A DNA stretch of 64,000 nucleotides, from contig NC_068560.1 of assembly GCF_022201045.2 (NCBI RefSeq), forward strand, positions 35,055,001-35,119,000, in the 5' to 3' direction. Both the position numbers and the translations under genes were made by a program. Each line of letters starts with the position of its first letter. The first letter of the stretch is position 1. This DNA is from Citrus sinensis. Its lineage: Eukaryota; Streptophyta; Magnoliopsida; Sapindales; Rutaceae. The notes beneath the pieces were generated by a model, which was not told where the DNA came from, searched no databases, and worked only from the letters and a program-made list of their open reading frames with translations. Positions 51,489 through 64,000 of the stretch are shown in pieces.

Positions 51489-54413
51489 GAATTTTCTGCA
51501 TTTGATACAATTAATAATTAAAAACAAGAATATAAATTAATAAAAAGACAAAAAGATACAATAAGATTCGCAGTTATTGAAACAATACCTGGAAAAAAAA
51601 GACAACTAAAGTGGAGAAAACCTGTAAACCCTAGAGAGATTGTGAGATGTGATGACACAAGAACCAGACAAACCTCTACACTTGTTAATGCAAAAGGAAG
51701 TATTTTTAACGAAAACGATGGATTCTGTTCAAGTAATTGAATTTTGAACTGTCAGAGCCCGGCTGCCTTGCCGGAATTTTAATTAAATCTTGCACGTGGC
51801 GTTATTGCACTGCCTTTCTAAAAGCCATAATACACACACTCACACACTTGATTCACTCACCAACAACCAGTGCTTGACAAATGGGCCGTTCCAGTGCTTT
51901 TCCCAAGCAGGGCCCGGCCTGAGATGCGTGCCTGGGAAAAACAAGTTTTATTATTGAATCTAAATTTTCTACTGGGCATTTTCTCTTCCACTTCTCCTAA
52001 ACTTTTAAAAATTCATTGACACGTATCATTAATGAAATTAAATAATCAACATTTTATTTTAATTAATTTTTATCTAAATGGACATTCAAATTCACATGTG
52101 ACTTCTGACTATTGTCAAATTATTTCCCTCACATCTCTTTCTACTTTGACACCAATCTCTACCAAATTGTAGTGAAAAAAAGTGATCGATAATGAGGTTT
52201 GCATCTTAATTTTATTTTTTTTTCCGAATAAAGGAGGCAGGATCATAAATACTTGATTATTAATTCTTTCATTCAAAGCTTGGCATTGTATTGAATCCGG
52301 TGATTTCACGCCAATAATTAGGACTCTATTGATTTGCATCATATTCTTACTGAGAGCCTTCTAAGCATCAGAACAATTCTGATATAGAATGTGCATCCAC
52401 TTACCATCTCTTGGACCAGGAATATGTTTCAAGATCACACTACACTTTTTCAAATTCTTGCAAAAGCTGGAGGAAATCCATAAATTGTAAGCGAATTACT
52501 ACAACCTCACAATAACTCACAATTATCTAGCACTAGACAAAACTTTATCACAAATTACTACTACTCCATTACAATAAATAAATGGATAAAATTGCTCTTA
52601 TTGACAGCCACGTCAATTTTGCTAGCTCCACCAATTCTTTAGTCTTCTCAATCATTCATTCTTTAATTAATCTATTTTGCAGGTAGTTGCAAGAATTTCT
52701 TGTAACAAGGCAAAACTTATTTCACCATTCTTTCTCAAATCTTCTCAACACCCATAAGTCTGGGCTTGTTTTTAATAATGTGGACTTGGGTCTGGGCTTG
52801 GAAAAGCCTGGCCCAAGCCCACAATTTGTCAAACTTAAAGAAGAAAGAGTTTAGAGGGAAAGAATTTAACAATAGTCAGTAATCACGTGAGTTTGGATAT
52901 TTATTTAGATAAAAACTAATTAAAAAAATTTAACCATTTAATTTCGTTAATGACACGTCAATGGATTCTTTAAAGTTTAAGAGGATTAAAAGAGGAAATG
53001 ACTAAGAGAGATTAACAATAAAGCTTGTTTTTCACAACAACCGAAAAAATGAACAATGCAATTTTTTGCATTTTTCATTTGTATTGCATATACTATATAT
53101 GGTGAGGTCCATAGCTACATTTTCAAATTTTCATTTGCAACATTTATCTCGTGTAAGTATTGTGTGGTCCTTTTCCCTTGAATTATAAGGTAGCAAATAT
53201 ATATATTTTATTTTATTTAATTAATTTAATTTATCAACATTATTTTAATGCAGTACTTTTAAAAAATTCACTTCAATATGATTTTTTTTTTTTGGGGCTT
53301 TAACTCTTTAACCTCTTTTCAGTTTCAATTATATTTTATTCAAAAGCTACAATCAAACTTTTTTTTTTCTCCCCTAATTCGATTAACGTGATTGTGTTTT
53401 GTAGATACTTTTCTATTTTTAAAAAGATGATTTTATCCATCAAAAGAAAATAAGTCGCAATGGCCAAAACTCATCAAAATTAATATGGAATTCCACCAAA
53501 CATGTCTTCACAGTTATTATTATTATTTTTTTGGTTTTGACCACGAGATATCCTGGGGAGGGCCCCAACTGTGGGAAGCACCTTTAAGCTCGTACCACAA
53601 CCCAGACTAGAAGTCCCCGCTCGAACCGAGAGGCACAGGTTCTCCTAACAAAGGCGACTTCCCTGCGACTCGAACTGAGGAGCAAACCCAATCAAGCCAC
53701 TTAAGGGGACTCCATTGCCAGTGGAGCCAACACTTTGTTGGTATGTCTTCACAGTTATTTACAAAACAGACTACCCAATATGTATTTAATTCAAAAATAA
53801 CATTTGAAACTTATTATAAACAAACACGTTTTATCTTAGATGGCTTTAATTTGTAGTTGAACCACACGGATCTTTATGCTTTCCAGCTTCCAAGTACCTT
53901 GAGATTCAAGCAAAATGAGGCTGTAACGGTCAGTTTACTCTTTATTTGCACTGCTTCAATCGGTCACTTTCAAAACAGATTTTTAACCTAATAATTCATG
54001 CCTCACATGGTTGCTTCAACATGCATAGCATTTTTCCAGTAAATAAACTCATTCATAAGTTTTGTACCTTAATTAGAAACAGCGATAGAATTAGTTCAAT
54101 AACTGCTAGCTCGTTTCTGATCCTTTTCATCAATCAGAATTTCATTAATTGAATCTTGAATTACATATGTTTTGCATTTACATTCAGAGGGGGCACACTG
54201 AAATATTATGGAAGTAATCAATTTACAAAATGTACCTTAATTTTCTCTCCTATAGAACAACCACAAGCTAATAATGATAATGTCTTTATTCTACCATACA
54301 AAGTAGGCACAGAGTACATTCCTTCAGCTAAGCTCCTGTTCAAAACACAACACCCATATTCAGTTGTTTATCTTATATTGTCAATTGCATGCATGTAAGG
54401 CAACTTTAATTGA
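51489..54413. other. Intergenic region with leader of HISN6
   Basis: 51489 to about 51700 contains the HISN6 leader: acceptor TGCAG just before the ATG and donor CCAG|GTATTG at about 51590. Beyond this the region is AT-rich. One SINE-like insert (53519-53742) is listed separately. The stretch 54160-54413 is the probable 3' UTR of the small gene that follows. I see no other gene. Confidence 0.5.
53519..53742 (-). mobile_element. SINE-like retroposon with 17-bp target-site duplication
   Basis: The 224-bp insert is flanked by ATGTCTTCACAGTTATT at 53502-53518 and 53743-53759. On the minus strand it ends in an A/T-rich tail (AACCAAAAAAATAATAATAA). It holds two tRNA-like GTTCGAG blocks: CTCGGTTCGAGCGGG and CAGTTCGAGTCGCAG, resembling the pol III B box GGTTCGANNCC. 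A TGGCAATGGAGT-like stretch lies upstream of them where an A box could be, but the match is weak. It is clearly more GC-rich than its surroundings. Retroposition is well supported by the TSD and tail; the exact SINE family is not known. Confidence 0.8.
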
Positions 54414-54902
54414 TCACCATGCCTTGTTATTTTTCACTGACCTAGGGTGACGGTGATGAGAATTATTATTAAGCAAGAAAAGCTTCTTCAAGACCTTCAT
54501 AAACACGACAATGCTAGGCTTTTTAGCAGCAGAAAAAATTGCTCCATTCCCGTTTTTGGACAACTTCAAAGCTCGAACACGCCCCAATTCCACCGAATGA
54601 TCGCCACCTGAACTTTTTATAGCTTCCATTGTTGACACTTCTTCATTGAAATAATCTTCCCACAAAATGTCCATTTTATTCTCTTCTTGATCATCTTCAG
54701 TTTTGTAGTGATAAGTGTCTATATTCGAACAGCTCTTCCTTTGCTTGCAATATTCTTCGTTTGATAATTTATTGCAAGAAGAGTGATGGTTTGGAGAGGC
54801 TGCTGGTGAAAGATGCCACAAAGGAGGAGAATCAATGGAAGAAGGGTGAGTTTCTGTGATGATTGGGAAGCTGAATTCTCCTTCTGTGGTACTACAGGCC
54901 AT
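54414..54902 (-). CDS. Small plant protein of unknown function
   Basis: Single-exon frame of 162 residues starting at MACSTTEGEF (ATG at 54902). The frame stays open for 67 more codons upstream to 55103, but that part reads like a leader and the Ser/Pro-rich MACS start looks natural. Visible features: EFSFPIITETHPSSIDSPPLW and HLSPAASP near the start, a hydrophilic middle, NKMDILWEDYFNEEV at about 75-89, and a basic, His/Asn-rich C-terminus after KPSIVVFMKVLKKLFLL. There is no signal peptide, and no membrane span is convincing. The MDxLWEDFNEE-like motif resembles that in a group of uncharacterised plant proteins, but I cannot name a function. The codon pattern and size support a real gene. 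Confidence 0.7.
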   Translation of the reverse strand: MACSTTEGEFSFPIITETHPSSIDSPPLWHLSPAASPNHHSSCNKLSNEEYCKQRKSCSNIDTYHYKTEDDQEENKMDILWEDYFNEEVSTMEAIKSSGGDHSVELGRVRALKLSKNGNGAIFSAAKKPSIVVFMKVLKKLFLLNNNSHHRHPRSVKNNKAW

Positions 54903-56497
54903 GGCTATCGAGTTTATCAGCCTCTTTTGTACATCGATTAAGCGGATGGCCAGAAAGAGTGAGAGATGTTGTGCTGGGTTTGTTTGGAAGTTCGGTGGTG
55001 TGGGTTTTGGACGATTTAGTTCAACTGCTTCAACAAGTTTAGAGAGTCCCCCTCTTCCTTTGCTCTTGTTATTTTGATGAAGAATCAAGGTTCGTGGCCC
55101 CACTTTAGGCTTCTCTTAGGTGGGTCAACAGTTAAAAGAAAAATAATAATGATGAAAAAATGATGACTAATTCATTATATGCATATTTTTTTATCTTGTC
55201 ACGTATTTATCATATGCATTTCTCAACCAATCATTAAAAAAAAAACAAAAAGTACATGTATGAAAATAATTTAATGAAAGATAATATGCAGCCATAGTAT
55301 CAAGATTTAACATTTAATAATAATATTGAAATCCATGAAAAGTTTGGTCGTTTATACCAATTCCAACGCAAATTAAGTGTTTCGCTTGATTGAATCCATG
55401 AGCATTTATGTTTTAATGATATTATGAAGAAATGGTGAAAAGGGAATGAATGGGGAAAATTCTAAATGAATAGGCAGTGAAGGACATCTCATCTAACGCC
55501 GGATTGATAGGTGAGATTTGTTCTTTTCTATTGCATAATTTTTCCACAATGAGGATTGACTGTAATGCTTTGAAAGGGACTTGATGCATTTCATGTTTGA
55601 GGATACACAACACACCCAATGAGAAGAGCACACGTCTTGACGGGAGAGAAAAGCCAACAAATGGGTGTGTACGGGGGTTGGCTAAAGCTGGATCTGTAAG
55701 TTACCGTAAATTAGCCAGCTCCTTGTTTGATCAATTTATTTTTAGGCAAAACCCGCTCTACGCCGTATAAGTAGGTCAAATTGAGCTACCGATAAGACCT
55801 TATATACTTATTAATTTAAAAAAAAAACAAAAACAAAATAGCATCCATCCGTTACAAGTTTGATGTTTGACGTTGTTAGATGCCATGAACGGCCAACACA
55901 TTACTTGATAGGCGTCATGGGGTAGGCATACAAGCTGTGTATTCCAACTCTGTAAGAACAGTGTTATTGTCGTGACTTGCGTGATAATGTCACCATGTAT
56001 CCATTAATGAAAAGGAAAATTTTGATTGGAAATCATTGCAGCAACAAGTTCGAAAGATTTGTGTATAAACTCAGAAAAGTTGAAGCTGCCTGTAAGCACA
56101 GACCATTTCCATTTGACAGTGGGACAAGGATACCAAACATGGTAGTACCCAAGCAACCGCTAATGAAACAGGGGATCATCCATCTCAATTTTGAAGCCAG
56201 AACAGCCGAGGAACTCCAACATTTCTTAGTAGTTTTCAAAGCTAAATTACACTGTATAAGACACATGCTCAAAAATACAATTTCTGCGGAAGCTAAAATG
56301 TGTGTATCAGTGGCTGAGTGTGAGTTTTCATTAGAATCTCAGATGAGAAGTCCTGCTGCCATCTTTGCCCATCATTTTTATAAAAAGTTGTGCAGGGGCA
56401 GCACAACACGTCAGGAATGTGGAATATACAGGTCGATGGCAGCAATGCCTCCGCAAAAGCGTGCAAGACACTGAGGATATGAACCAAAAATATACAA
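54903..56497. other. Intergenic region between the small gene and the NIPA gene
   Basis: The first about 200 bp is the leader and promoter of the small gene. The part from about 55950 to 56497 is probably the 3' UTR of the NIPA gene and is less AT-rich. It is open on the opposite strand for 165 codons without any recognisable domain. Nothing else is seen. Confidence 0.4.
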
Positions 56498-59400
56498 CTA
56501 TGACGGGCGCATGTTGTCTTGACGCCTTAGAGGCATACCTTCGGGATCATAAGCATTCTCGTCTGAGTGCTTAGACATGCGCATTTGGATAGATGCTGAT
56601 GAACCTGCAAAAGGAGCATCGTTTAAGTAATGTTGATTCCATCTAGGAACCAAAAGAGAATTACTCAATATGTCAACAAAAAACAATGAAAACACACCAT
56701 CAACCGCGTCTTTTGTTTTGTGAAGAAGAAAAGTCCCAGAAAGAATCGTGACAAACCCACATATTTCCGTGACAATTTGAGTCGGATTTTGTCTATCCCA
56801 ATCCTGTATCAAACAAAAACCAATGATAATATACATCTGAAAAGGTACTATTAATTTTTTTCTTATTAATGACAGTGCCATGATAAGTTAATTAAGAACT
56901 CCATTAATTAATAATATGCCAAAAAAATGCATATTTAATGTGACTAAAACTTTTAAGGTGGAAAAGTTACGCTGACGAAAGTAATCTGAATAACATGATG
57001 TGATGCTGAATCAATAATATTCTGTGCAATTGTGTTTTGACATGATAGGACACTAGATGACATCTAGTTGAACAAAATACAGTCTATAATAAATCATTCA
57101 TGGGAATGAAATTACCTTAAACATGATTACACTGGCCAGAATAGTTAATGATGTAAACATCACATAGTATATAGGTGATACAACAGCCGTGTTGAACGTA
57201 TCAAGAGCCTGCAAATTTAAAACACAATGTCAATATGTAATTGCAGTAGAAAACACTTCAACAAAGACAAGCATAATTAACTACCAGAATTTTATTGGTC
57301 ATAAAAATGAAGAGGTCAAAGAGACTGTTCAGAATCGTGGAAAGTAATCATCAGTGGCATAATGGTCTAATATTACTGCGACAGTGGTTTCTAATTTATT
57401 TAAAGCAAAAGGGAAATCCAAAGAAACTGCCACAGAACGTTGGTCCTGAACCAACTCTTAAACAGCATAGCATCAAGAATAATTGACACCGACTAAATAG
57501 GATGGTGTCAGGCATCCCAAGGACAATAAAAAACTCTCCCCCAGTACGTGGCAAAAAGTCCAGCTTACCAAATAGAGGCATTAAAACCGTAGACTTCCAT
57601 GAGCAACAAAGCATCAACTTTCAAAATTTTAATGCAATGGTGCACTTTTAGATACTTGATATCACAGATTTATTAACTGGAAGCCTCTGTGAGGCTCAAG
57701 CGCACATAATAGATTCACACAAAAACAGAAATAATGACGACAAGACAAACTCATGTGCCATAAAATACTCAATTCCATTCTTGGGCAACCACAACCCAGG
57801 ATTCAACAACATTAACAAGATTCATCAGAAAGCGACTGATGATAAGACTGTATTAGTTCAAATTTCAGATAATGTCAAAAATCTCCAAAGAATGAATTAC
57901 CTTGTTCAAATAGTTCATTTGAGTAATTACACAGACAAGCACAATCATGGTAAATATCCATGTTTGAGGATATATTAACTGATTCATTCCTTCAAATGTT
58001 AACTTTAGAGCAATTCCAAGAGCCTTAACACTCATAACCTGTTAAGAGTAATTGACAGGGTTACATTAACAATAGATTAATAGGTAAAAATAGAACTTTG
58101 ACATAGAGAAAAATATACAAGTAGACAAAAGCTGGGTGGCAACTGAAAACTTACCGACAGTGAGCCCACAAGTGAACAAACTCCAATGTAGACCATTACA
58201 TGCGTCTGCCCATACTCTGGTATGAATTGAACGACGAGTACAAAAACTGCAACTAGAACCAAAGCTGCATACAGAAGAAAAGCTGCAGGAGACAGAAGAA
58301 ATATTGCATTACTTTTTAAAACCATACTCAAGAGATGAAAAGATAATAATTTATCATACACTTGATGCAGAATAAAGATGATATTTAGATCTTTAGGGCT
58401 TTATAATTATTATATATTTCATTCACGTGTTTAAGAAATATTTCATTTCCTTAAGCAGTATTGTCGGTTGAGTAGATTTTATATTTCATTAAATTTCCTA
58501 AATATTGAGTTCTTGTTTTGTTTAGAATTTGGCCAGTATAAATAGGACCTCAATCGGTCATTCCATCGTTTTCCAAGCAAAGCATGATGATTATTGGAAT
58601 AAAATTATGATTTCCATGCTTGATTTCCTCTGGTTAATTTCTTCTCTAGATTTCTGGTCTCTCACTTAATTCTTCTATGGCTTCCTCCATTTCATCAAAA
58701 TTTCTCTCCTTTCTATCTGTGTTTTCTTTGTGGGAAACTCATCTACACCAATACTACAGCAACAACTTAAGATCTATGTATGAGGGATTTCACTGTTAGT
58801 TTTCAGTAAGATCAACCTGGCTCCGTTGCAAGATCCCAAACTTCCGCAACAGATTCGATCACACGTTCTTGAGGAGCATGTAGAACAATTGTGGTTGAAC
58901 CAACAACACATAGAACACAACCTAGCATCCCAAAAATGTGCAATCTCTCCCTTAAAATAATATGTGCAAGAGCAGCACTGCAAGAAATTTTGGAAGTTAG
59001 CATTTAACATCAGATATTTATAATAGCACATATTGGATCCTTCATCTTACCTAATAATGATGCTGAGTGCACCTAGAGGAGTGACCAAAATAGCTGGAGC
59101 AAATGCATAAGCAGCAAAATTCGCAATTTCCCCAACAATCACTACCACATGATAGTTTCTATGTCAGAATGCAATTTCTAACTTAAAAGTTTTTTATTTT
59201 AATTTTAAATCACTGTTAGGAAGAGAAGTATGGCCAAGAGCACTTGGGCCTATAAGATTGACTCCAGAGTATATGAAAGACCATAACATGTGCATGCACA
59301 TATACATAAACATGTACGTACAGTTATTACAACAGATGGAACATATATTTTTTAAAATCTTAGTTCCACCTCTGCCTCAAACAACAGTACAGGGGACAAA

Positions 59401-60448
59401 CCTGGTAGAAGCTAATGTCAACTTTCTAAAGAAAGGGGAAAAAATAACTTTGAATGCCACTTAATAGATGCTTAAGATTCTCAAAGTCAAATGAAATGCA
59501 TTCTTTTTTTTTTTTTTGGGTATTTCACAAATCAATTTGAAATATTTGAGTGAATGGAACTAAAAACCAAACTTGAAAAAAGAGAACCAGTATAATTCAT
59601 AGGAGGGGAAAAAAAAAACTACGCAAACTTACTTGCTATCATGCCAACCCACCAAAGTGGCTCATATAGATAAGAATAACCTCCAACACCTGCAACAAAC
59701 AATCATCCTATTTTAAATACAAAATGCTTATACAGAATGAACTTTGAACTCTGCACCAAAAATCTACACCATGGAACTAAGAGTTAAGCAAATACCCTGT
59801 AGCTCAGATGGAGCCAATCCCAAAAGCTCATAATTCAAATATATAAAAATAAAAATCATAACGTCAATACAAAACCTGGCCGAATTCAAACATTAGCATC
59901 AACTCTGCCCAAATGCTAAACAATTCAACGCTGTTTTAGTTCAAACAGAATCCACTAACAAGCTGAAGCCCCTAAAACCCAACAACACTGATACCAAGAA
60001 CTCCATTCATTTTTTCACACTCAAAGAACAATCTTAAACAGAAACCCAGGCTTAAAAGGGTTAAAAAAAAAATTGCCCATTCCCTTCTTTTAAACAATGC
60101 TGTCCCACAATATGAAAGAATCTAATCAGCCCACCAAAATTCGATCAAAATCATACAGAACTCAAACTAAACTCATAATCAGCGCAATTAAATTAAAAAA
60201 AAAAATGAAACTAGCAAGTATTCAACAGCAAAAATAGCAAAAAAAAAAAAAAAACTTTTTTCAATCAAAAATAGAAACGAACCTGCCCTAACACCAGAAG
60301 AGCCAGCTTTTTTCAAGCCCTTCTTTTTAACAATGAAGCTGGCACCAATGAAGAAGCTTGATGACAGAGCCAATACCAAACCCTTTACATTATCAGATGA
60401 CATTCCTCTGTAAGAGTCCCGCCAACTACCCACCGAAGATTCATCCAT
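56498..60448 (-). CDS. Probable magnesium transporter, NIPA family
   Basis: Multi-pass Mg2+ transporter of the NIPA (DUF803) family, usually at plasma membrane or endosomes. Nine exons on minus: 60283-60448, 59633-59689, 59051-59141, 58817-58977, 58155-58282, 57901-58038, 57116-57208, 56698-56803 and 56498-56604; 348 residues, all junctions in phase. Family motifs: [131 protein letters not shown] and [18 protein letters not shown]. About nine hydrophobic spans are visible. The C-terminal tail is hydrophilic and ends RRQDNMRPS. The transported ion is inferred from the family only. Confidence 0.94.
58370..58800 (+). mobile_element. Possible solo LTR or LTR fragment (fossil) in intron 4 of NIPA
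   Basis: Within the intron, in antisense to the gene, sits a stretch with the layout of a plant LTR: a TATAAATAGG box near 58540, an AATAAAA signal about 60 bases later, then a T/C-rich 3' part. No internal retroelement genes or paired repeat are seen, so it would be an old, isolated remnant. The boundaries are approximate. Confidence 0.35.
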
Positions 60449-63400
60449 TTTTGTTCAATAACCCCCACAAAATCAATTCTTTATTTTTTTTCCTTTTTTT
60501 CTCATTAAAAACACAGCTTATTACCTTCAGTGTCAATTTCATCCATGGAAACCAACAATACTCCTGATGAAGATCGTGATCCGTGAGAAACCCAAACCCA
60601 GATGGGAGACAGACAAAAAATGGCTTTTTGATGCGAGACCGTAAATTGCAGAGACGAAAACGACTGGGGACTAAACTGATTATTTATTTATTTATTCTGT
60701 TTTGGTTTAAGAATTTTTTTTAAGAGTAAAATTTTCTTCTTTTTTTTTTTTAATCCAAGAAGAAAGTGTTTAGTATTTTAATCATCACAATCAAATAAAA
60801 TATTAGCACACGATTGAGAGTAATAATTCTCTGCACTTACAATTTTATAAAGTTACTGGTTTGTTATTTGTAATTATCAATTTTTTAACCATAAATTAGT
60901 AATTATGTAAACATAATTTAGCATTAGTAATTATCTAATAATTATGTCAGGCCTCATATTGTGTTAAATTATTAATTAAATTTTATATCATTATTGTCCT
61001 TTTTAGGAATATTATATCATTATTGTTTTATAACATCCTCTTTTACCTCTTTATGTGCAAAATGGTTAATTAGGGATGGTAAAATACTCCACGGGTTTGG
61101 GGTCCCATGGAGCCCCACCCTAAATGAGAAAATTTTTTAATAATTTTTGAAAAATGAGGTGGTGAGTGGGAGAAAAGTAATTCCTAAATTGTTAACGGGG
61201 TGGGGTTTGGTATTGCACTCCCCACCCCACCCTATCCTAATCCCAATTATATATAAATATGTTTTTAATTCTTATTTAATAATTATTGTTTTATCAACTA
61301 TAATGTCAATTAATAATTTTTTTTATTTTTATGTAATATAAATAGAATATGAATAAAAGAAAACCCTACAATATTTTTTAACTTTAAAATATTATTATAT
61401 TTTTTTTCTTTTTTAAGGAGCTGCTCTCTTTAAATATTTTTCACTTTTAATATTATTTTAAGATATTGTTTCAAATGTTTAGAGATTTTAAAAAAAAATT
61501 TCAATACTTTATAATATGGTAATAATTTTATTTTAAGTCTCTAATTTTTAATTTACTAAAATCATATTTTTATATCTACTGTAAAATAAGTAAATAGGGA
61601 ATGGAGTGGGGATGGAAGAATCATTCTCCACGTGGGGATTCCTCATCCCCAACTCACTAAATTTATTGAGAAATGAGATGGGTAATTGAAACAAAAATTT
61701 TTAATGGGGTGGGGAATGGGGTAGGCATCCCCACCCCCACCCCGCCCCATTGCCATCCCTATGGTTAATTGGATCTCACATGGAAGGGCACGACACATAG
61801 CCCAATTGACTCTTGTGAGGGCTCGCATTTTAGGCACACGGTAGCCCAGTTGCCCAAATGGTTGGCCCTCAAAAATAATTGTTTAATTTATTTAGAAGTA
61901 TGAATAAGTGATATTTTTTATCATTAGAAAAAACAGTTTCTAGATTAACAAATTTATCTGTTTCTTTATTAATATTCCCGGTATTCACTTAATTTTATTT
62001 AAAGACATTTGCAGTCGTTAGAATCAGTCGGATAGAGAAGCAACAAGTTTTAAATTGAATCTTTTTTCCCATCATTATCTAAGAGGAATTACTATTAGGA
62101 CTAATTTGCATTTCAAAATATTGACACCTTCCCTGCAATTTTTATCGTATGCTCCTGTTTGGTGATGTTAAACTTATAAAATTCAAATACAAATTTGTAT
62201 CCTAATTGATGTGGCGTGACATTATATGACAACTAGTTTATACCTGTCATTTTTATAATATTTTTATTACCTATTCTTAATATCGATACTTTAGCATAAA
62301 ATATCAGTCTTGAAAGAAAGTTTTTATTTTTTCAAAATTTAACAATAATGAAAAAATGAAAAGAAAAGTCTTATTAAGGTACTCTAAATAGGCCCATACA
62401 GATATGACAAAATAGTTATCAAATAATTTTATCTAGATGGTCAAAGGAGTTTGAATTTCAAGGAGGTAAGAATTAATTTTTTTTAGTACATAAGACTATT
62501 GCTTAAGAGTACAACTTATATTATATGAGATTACAATTGATATTTACAAATCATACCATTACTAAAACTAGTTTACATCAACTCTTATGAAGCATTGATT
62601 ATATTTTTACCATCTCTAATATTCGAGAATGTCTACTCCACTTACATTTCAAAAGGAAGAATATTATCTTCACTTAAATTGAGTAAGGAAATTAAACTCC
62701 CACAATGCATTGTGAGGGCTCGAATCTATAGCCTCACAATTCTAAGGTTTGAATTATAACCACTAGGCTAAAGAATTAAAAATTTGATTTGACTTTATCC
62801 ACCCTCCCTTAACTTAGAAACACAAGAAAAGATGAAAATCAAATTGCTTAGTTTCATTTTTCATTCTTTTAATGAGGGTATGTAGCCATTCCCTAATTTG
62901 ATGTTGATATTGCAACTTTAGGCAAGGATGGAAAGTCTTTAACCCACAATTGCAAGGAACCTTGGCTGAAATTTCATCCAAACTCCTTTTTTTTTTTTTT
63001 TTTCCGTTGTCATCATCCGGCGGTCAAAGTCACTATCTAAATGGAAAAACAAACAATTCGTCGGGTCATTTTCAAAAGACTCAAAAAGTCATTTGCACAA
63101 ACGCGTTCATTCATTTATTCCAGTCAATGTGGGCTCTCATCACCTTTAGTCAGTCCGCCGTTCTTCAATTTCGTGTTTTTTTTTTTTTTATTTTCCCTCC
63201 GGCTCTCATACGCACACCGAGCCAATGCCAACCAACGTACATTACTATCAAGAACCAATAGGATAAAGCGGGAGAGAGCTTTAAACATGCTCCCTTCCAG
63301 TCATGATTTTAGATTGATGAGCTGCCTACCTCCTTTTCTTTTAAAATTGATTAGCACATACCAACTTCTTAAAAGCGCTTGGGAGCGTAAAAATATAGAC

Positions 63401-64000
63401 CTAATTTGGAGAATATTAGGTGATAACAATGAGGTTATGGATATCAAACATATAACACGACACACAACACACAATTTACGAATGTATTTTTATAATTCTC
63501 AAAGCTAAAATTTAAAACTTTTACTATTTTTATAAATTTTAATAGGAGTTAATTAATAATTTAAATAATTATTTTTTCTTTAATAATTATTTAGAGACCC
63601 TTTAATAAAATACAAAACACGATATGAACCGAATAATCCCACGAAAATTACACGGTGAGAGGTGTAAAATGTGCCGTGTCGATATCATCTTCTTCATCAT
63701 GCAAAATATCTTCATTTTCTCACTTTGGAAGAAGACTAGACCGAAGTGTGGGTAACGAGTTTTCCGTCCAAAAGCAATTTTAGTCAAAAGTCAAAAAATC
63801 AAATTTAGAATTTTTTTTTAAAAAGGTGGGTCCCACGTTATTGTCAGTCAGGTCTTCGCGGTAGCAGTCTCCAGTCTACTCAACTCCACTCCCAACAACA
63901 CGCACGAAACGAAACAACCATTTTCTTACCGAGAGGGCAAAATACAGTCAACCCCTTGATTGTTCGTAAAATACTACAAAAAAAATAGAATATTCTCATT
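60449..64000. other. Intergenic region to the window end
   Basis: 60449 to about 60670 holds the leader and promoter of the NIPA gene. One hAT-like element (61071-61761) is listed separately. Around 62700-62770 lies a block with CACAATGCATTGTG palindrome and GGCTCGAATC, reminiscent of transposon-end sequence, but undefined. The last 200 bp (63800-64000) is less AT-rich, with CT-rich stretches that could be upstream sequence of a gene beyond the window. No coding gene is supported here. Confidence 0.45.
61071..61761. mobile_element. hAT-like MITE with 8-bp TSD
   Basis: The 691-bp element begins TAGGGATGGTAAAA and ends TTGCCATCCCTA, with TGGTTAAT at 61063-61070 and 61762-61769. Both ends carry subterminal GGGTGGGG/CCCCACCCC-rich blocks in inverted orientation, while the middle is strongly AT-rich. 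TAGGG-ATGG termini and an 8-bp duplication are hallmarks of the hAT superfamily. No transposase is encoded. Confidence 0.85.

Noticed and set aside
53600-53700. Genuine tRNA gene at the GTTCGAG blocks
   Set aside because: No 72-base cloverleaf is formed; the TSD and tail show that it is part of a retroposon.
54903-55103. N-terminal extension of the small unknown protein to a Met at 55103
   Set aside because: The extra 67 residues are low in protein-like features and look like leader sequence; MACSTTEGEF is the more natural start, although the longer form cannot be excluded.
55977-56474. Plus-strand open frame of 165 codons
   Set aside because: It lies over the probable 3' UTR of the NIPA gene on the other strand, has no recognisable domain or splice context, and its composition fits chance in a less AT-rich UTR.
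62690-62770. Possible tRNA gene (GGCTCGAATC and GGTTTGAATT blocks)
   Set aside because: No cloverleaf can be drawn with acceptor and anticodon arms; it looks more like a transposon end.

Overview
The window is nuclear DNA from a flowering plant, most likely a eudicot. It has AT-rich intergenic DNA and genes broken by many GT-AG introns. Its proteins are plant-specific: a CDPK, a NAC/VND factor, a GASA peptide, an mTERF-like protein, and a chloroplast L21 with a transit peptide. It also carries many short foldback transposons. A woody rosid such as Citrus would fit, but that is a guess.

Layout, left to right: the last exon of an unidentified gene (+, 734-829); a CPK4/11/12-type calcium-dependent protein kinase (+, 2716-6089); plastid ribosomal protein L21 (+, 7807-10260); a TVP38/TMEM64 (SNARE-associated) membrane protein (-, 11103-14333); a VND7-like NAC transcription factor (-, 15881-17726, with a probable upstream leader exon near 18.8-18.95 kb); a gene-poor stretch (19-25.3 kb); a J-domain plus GPALPP/DUF3752 nuclear protein (-, 25388-30228); a GASA/snakin peptide (+, 31481-32424); a short mTERF-like protein (-, 33249-34537); a repeat-rich gap (35-39 kb); a DUF616/MUCI70-like glycosyltransferase (-, 39269-44220); histidinol-phosphate aminotransferase (-, 46529-51488); a small unrecognised protein (-, 54414-54902); and a NIPA-type magnesium transporter (-, 56498-60448). 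Exon structures were read by hand. For the ten multi-exon genes that lie wholly inside the window, every junction keeps frame.

The genes do not form a shared pathway or cluster; this is an ordinary plant gene neighbourhood. I found no operon-like or defence-like system, and nothing I would call a new biological system. The points worth a second look are structural. Three introns in three different genes need a GC donor, all reading GCAAGTT. Several non-autonomous transposons have visible target-site duplications: two Mutator-like with 9-bp TSDs, one hAT-like with an 8-bp TSD, and one SINE-like insert with a 17-bp TSD. A foldback element appears to sit inside a duplicated repeat. Tandem duplications lie within introns, one of which copies a 5' splice site of the CDPK gene. 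A J domain is embedded in a GPALPP-type protein.
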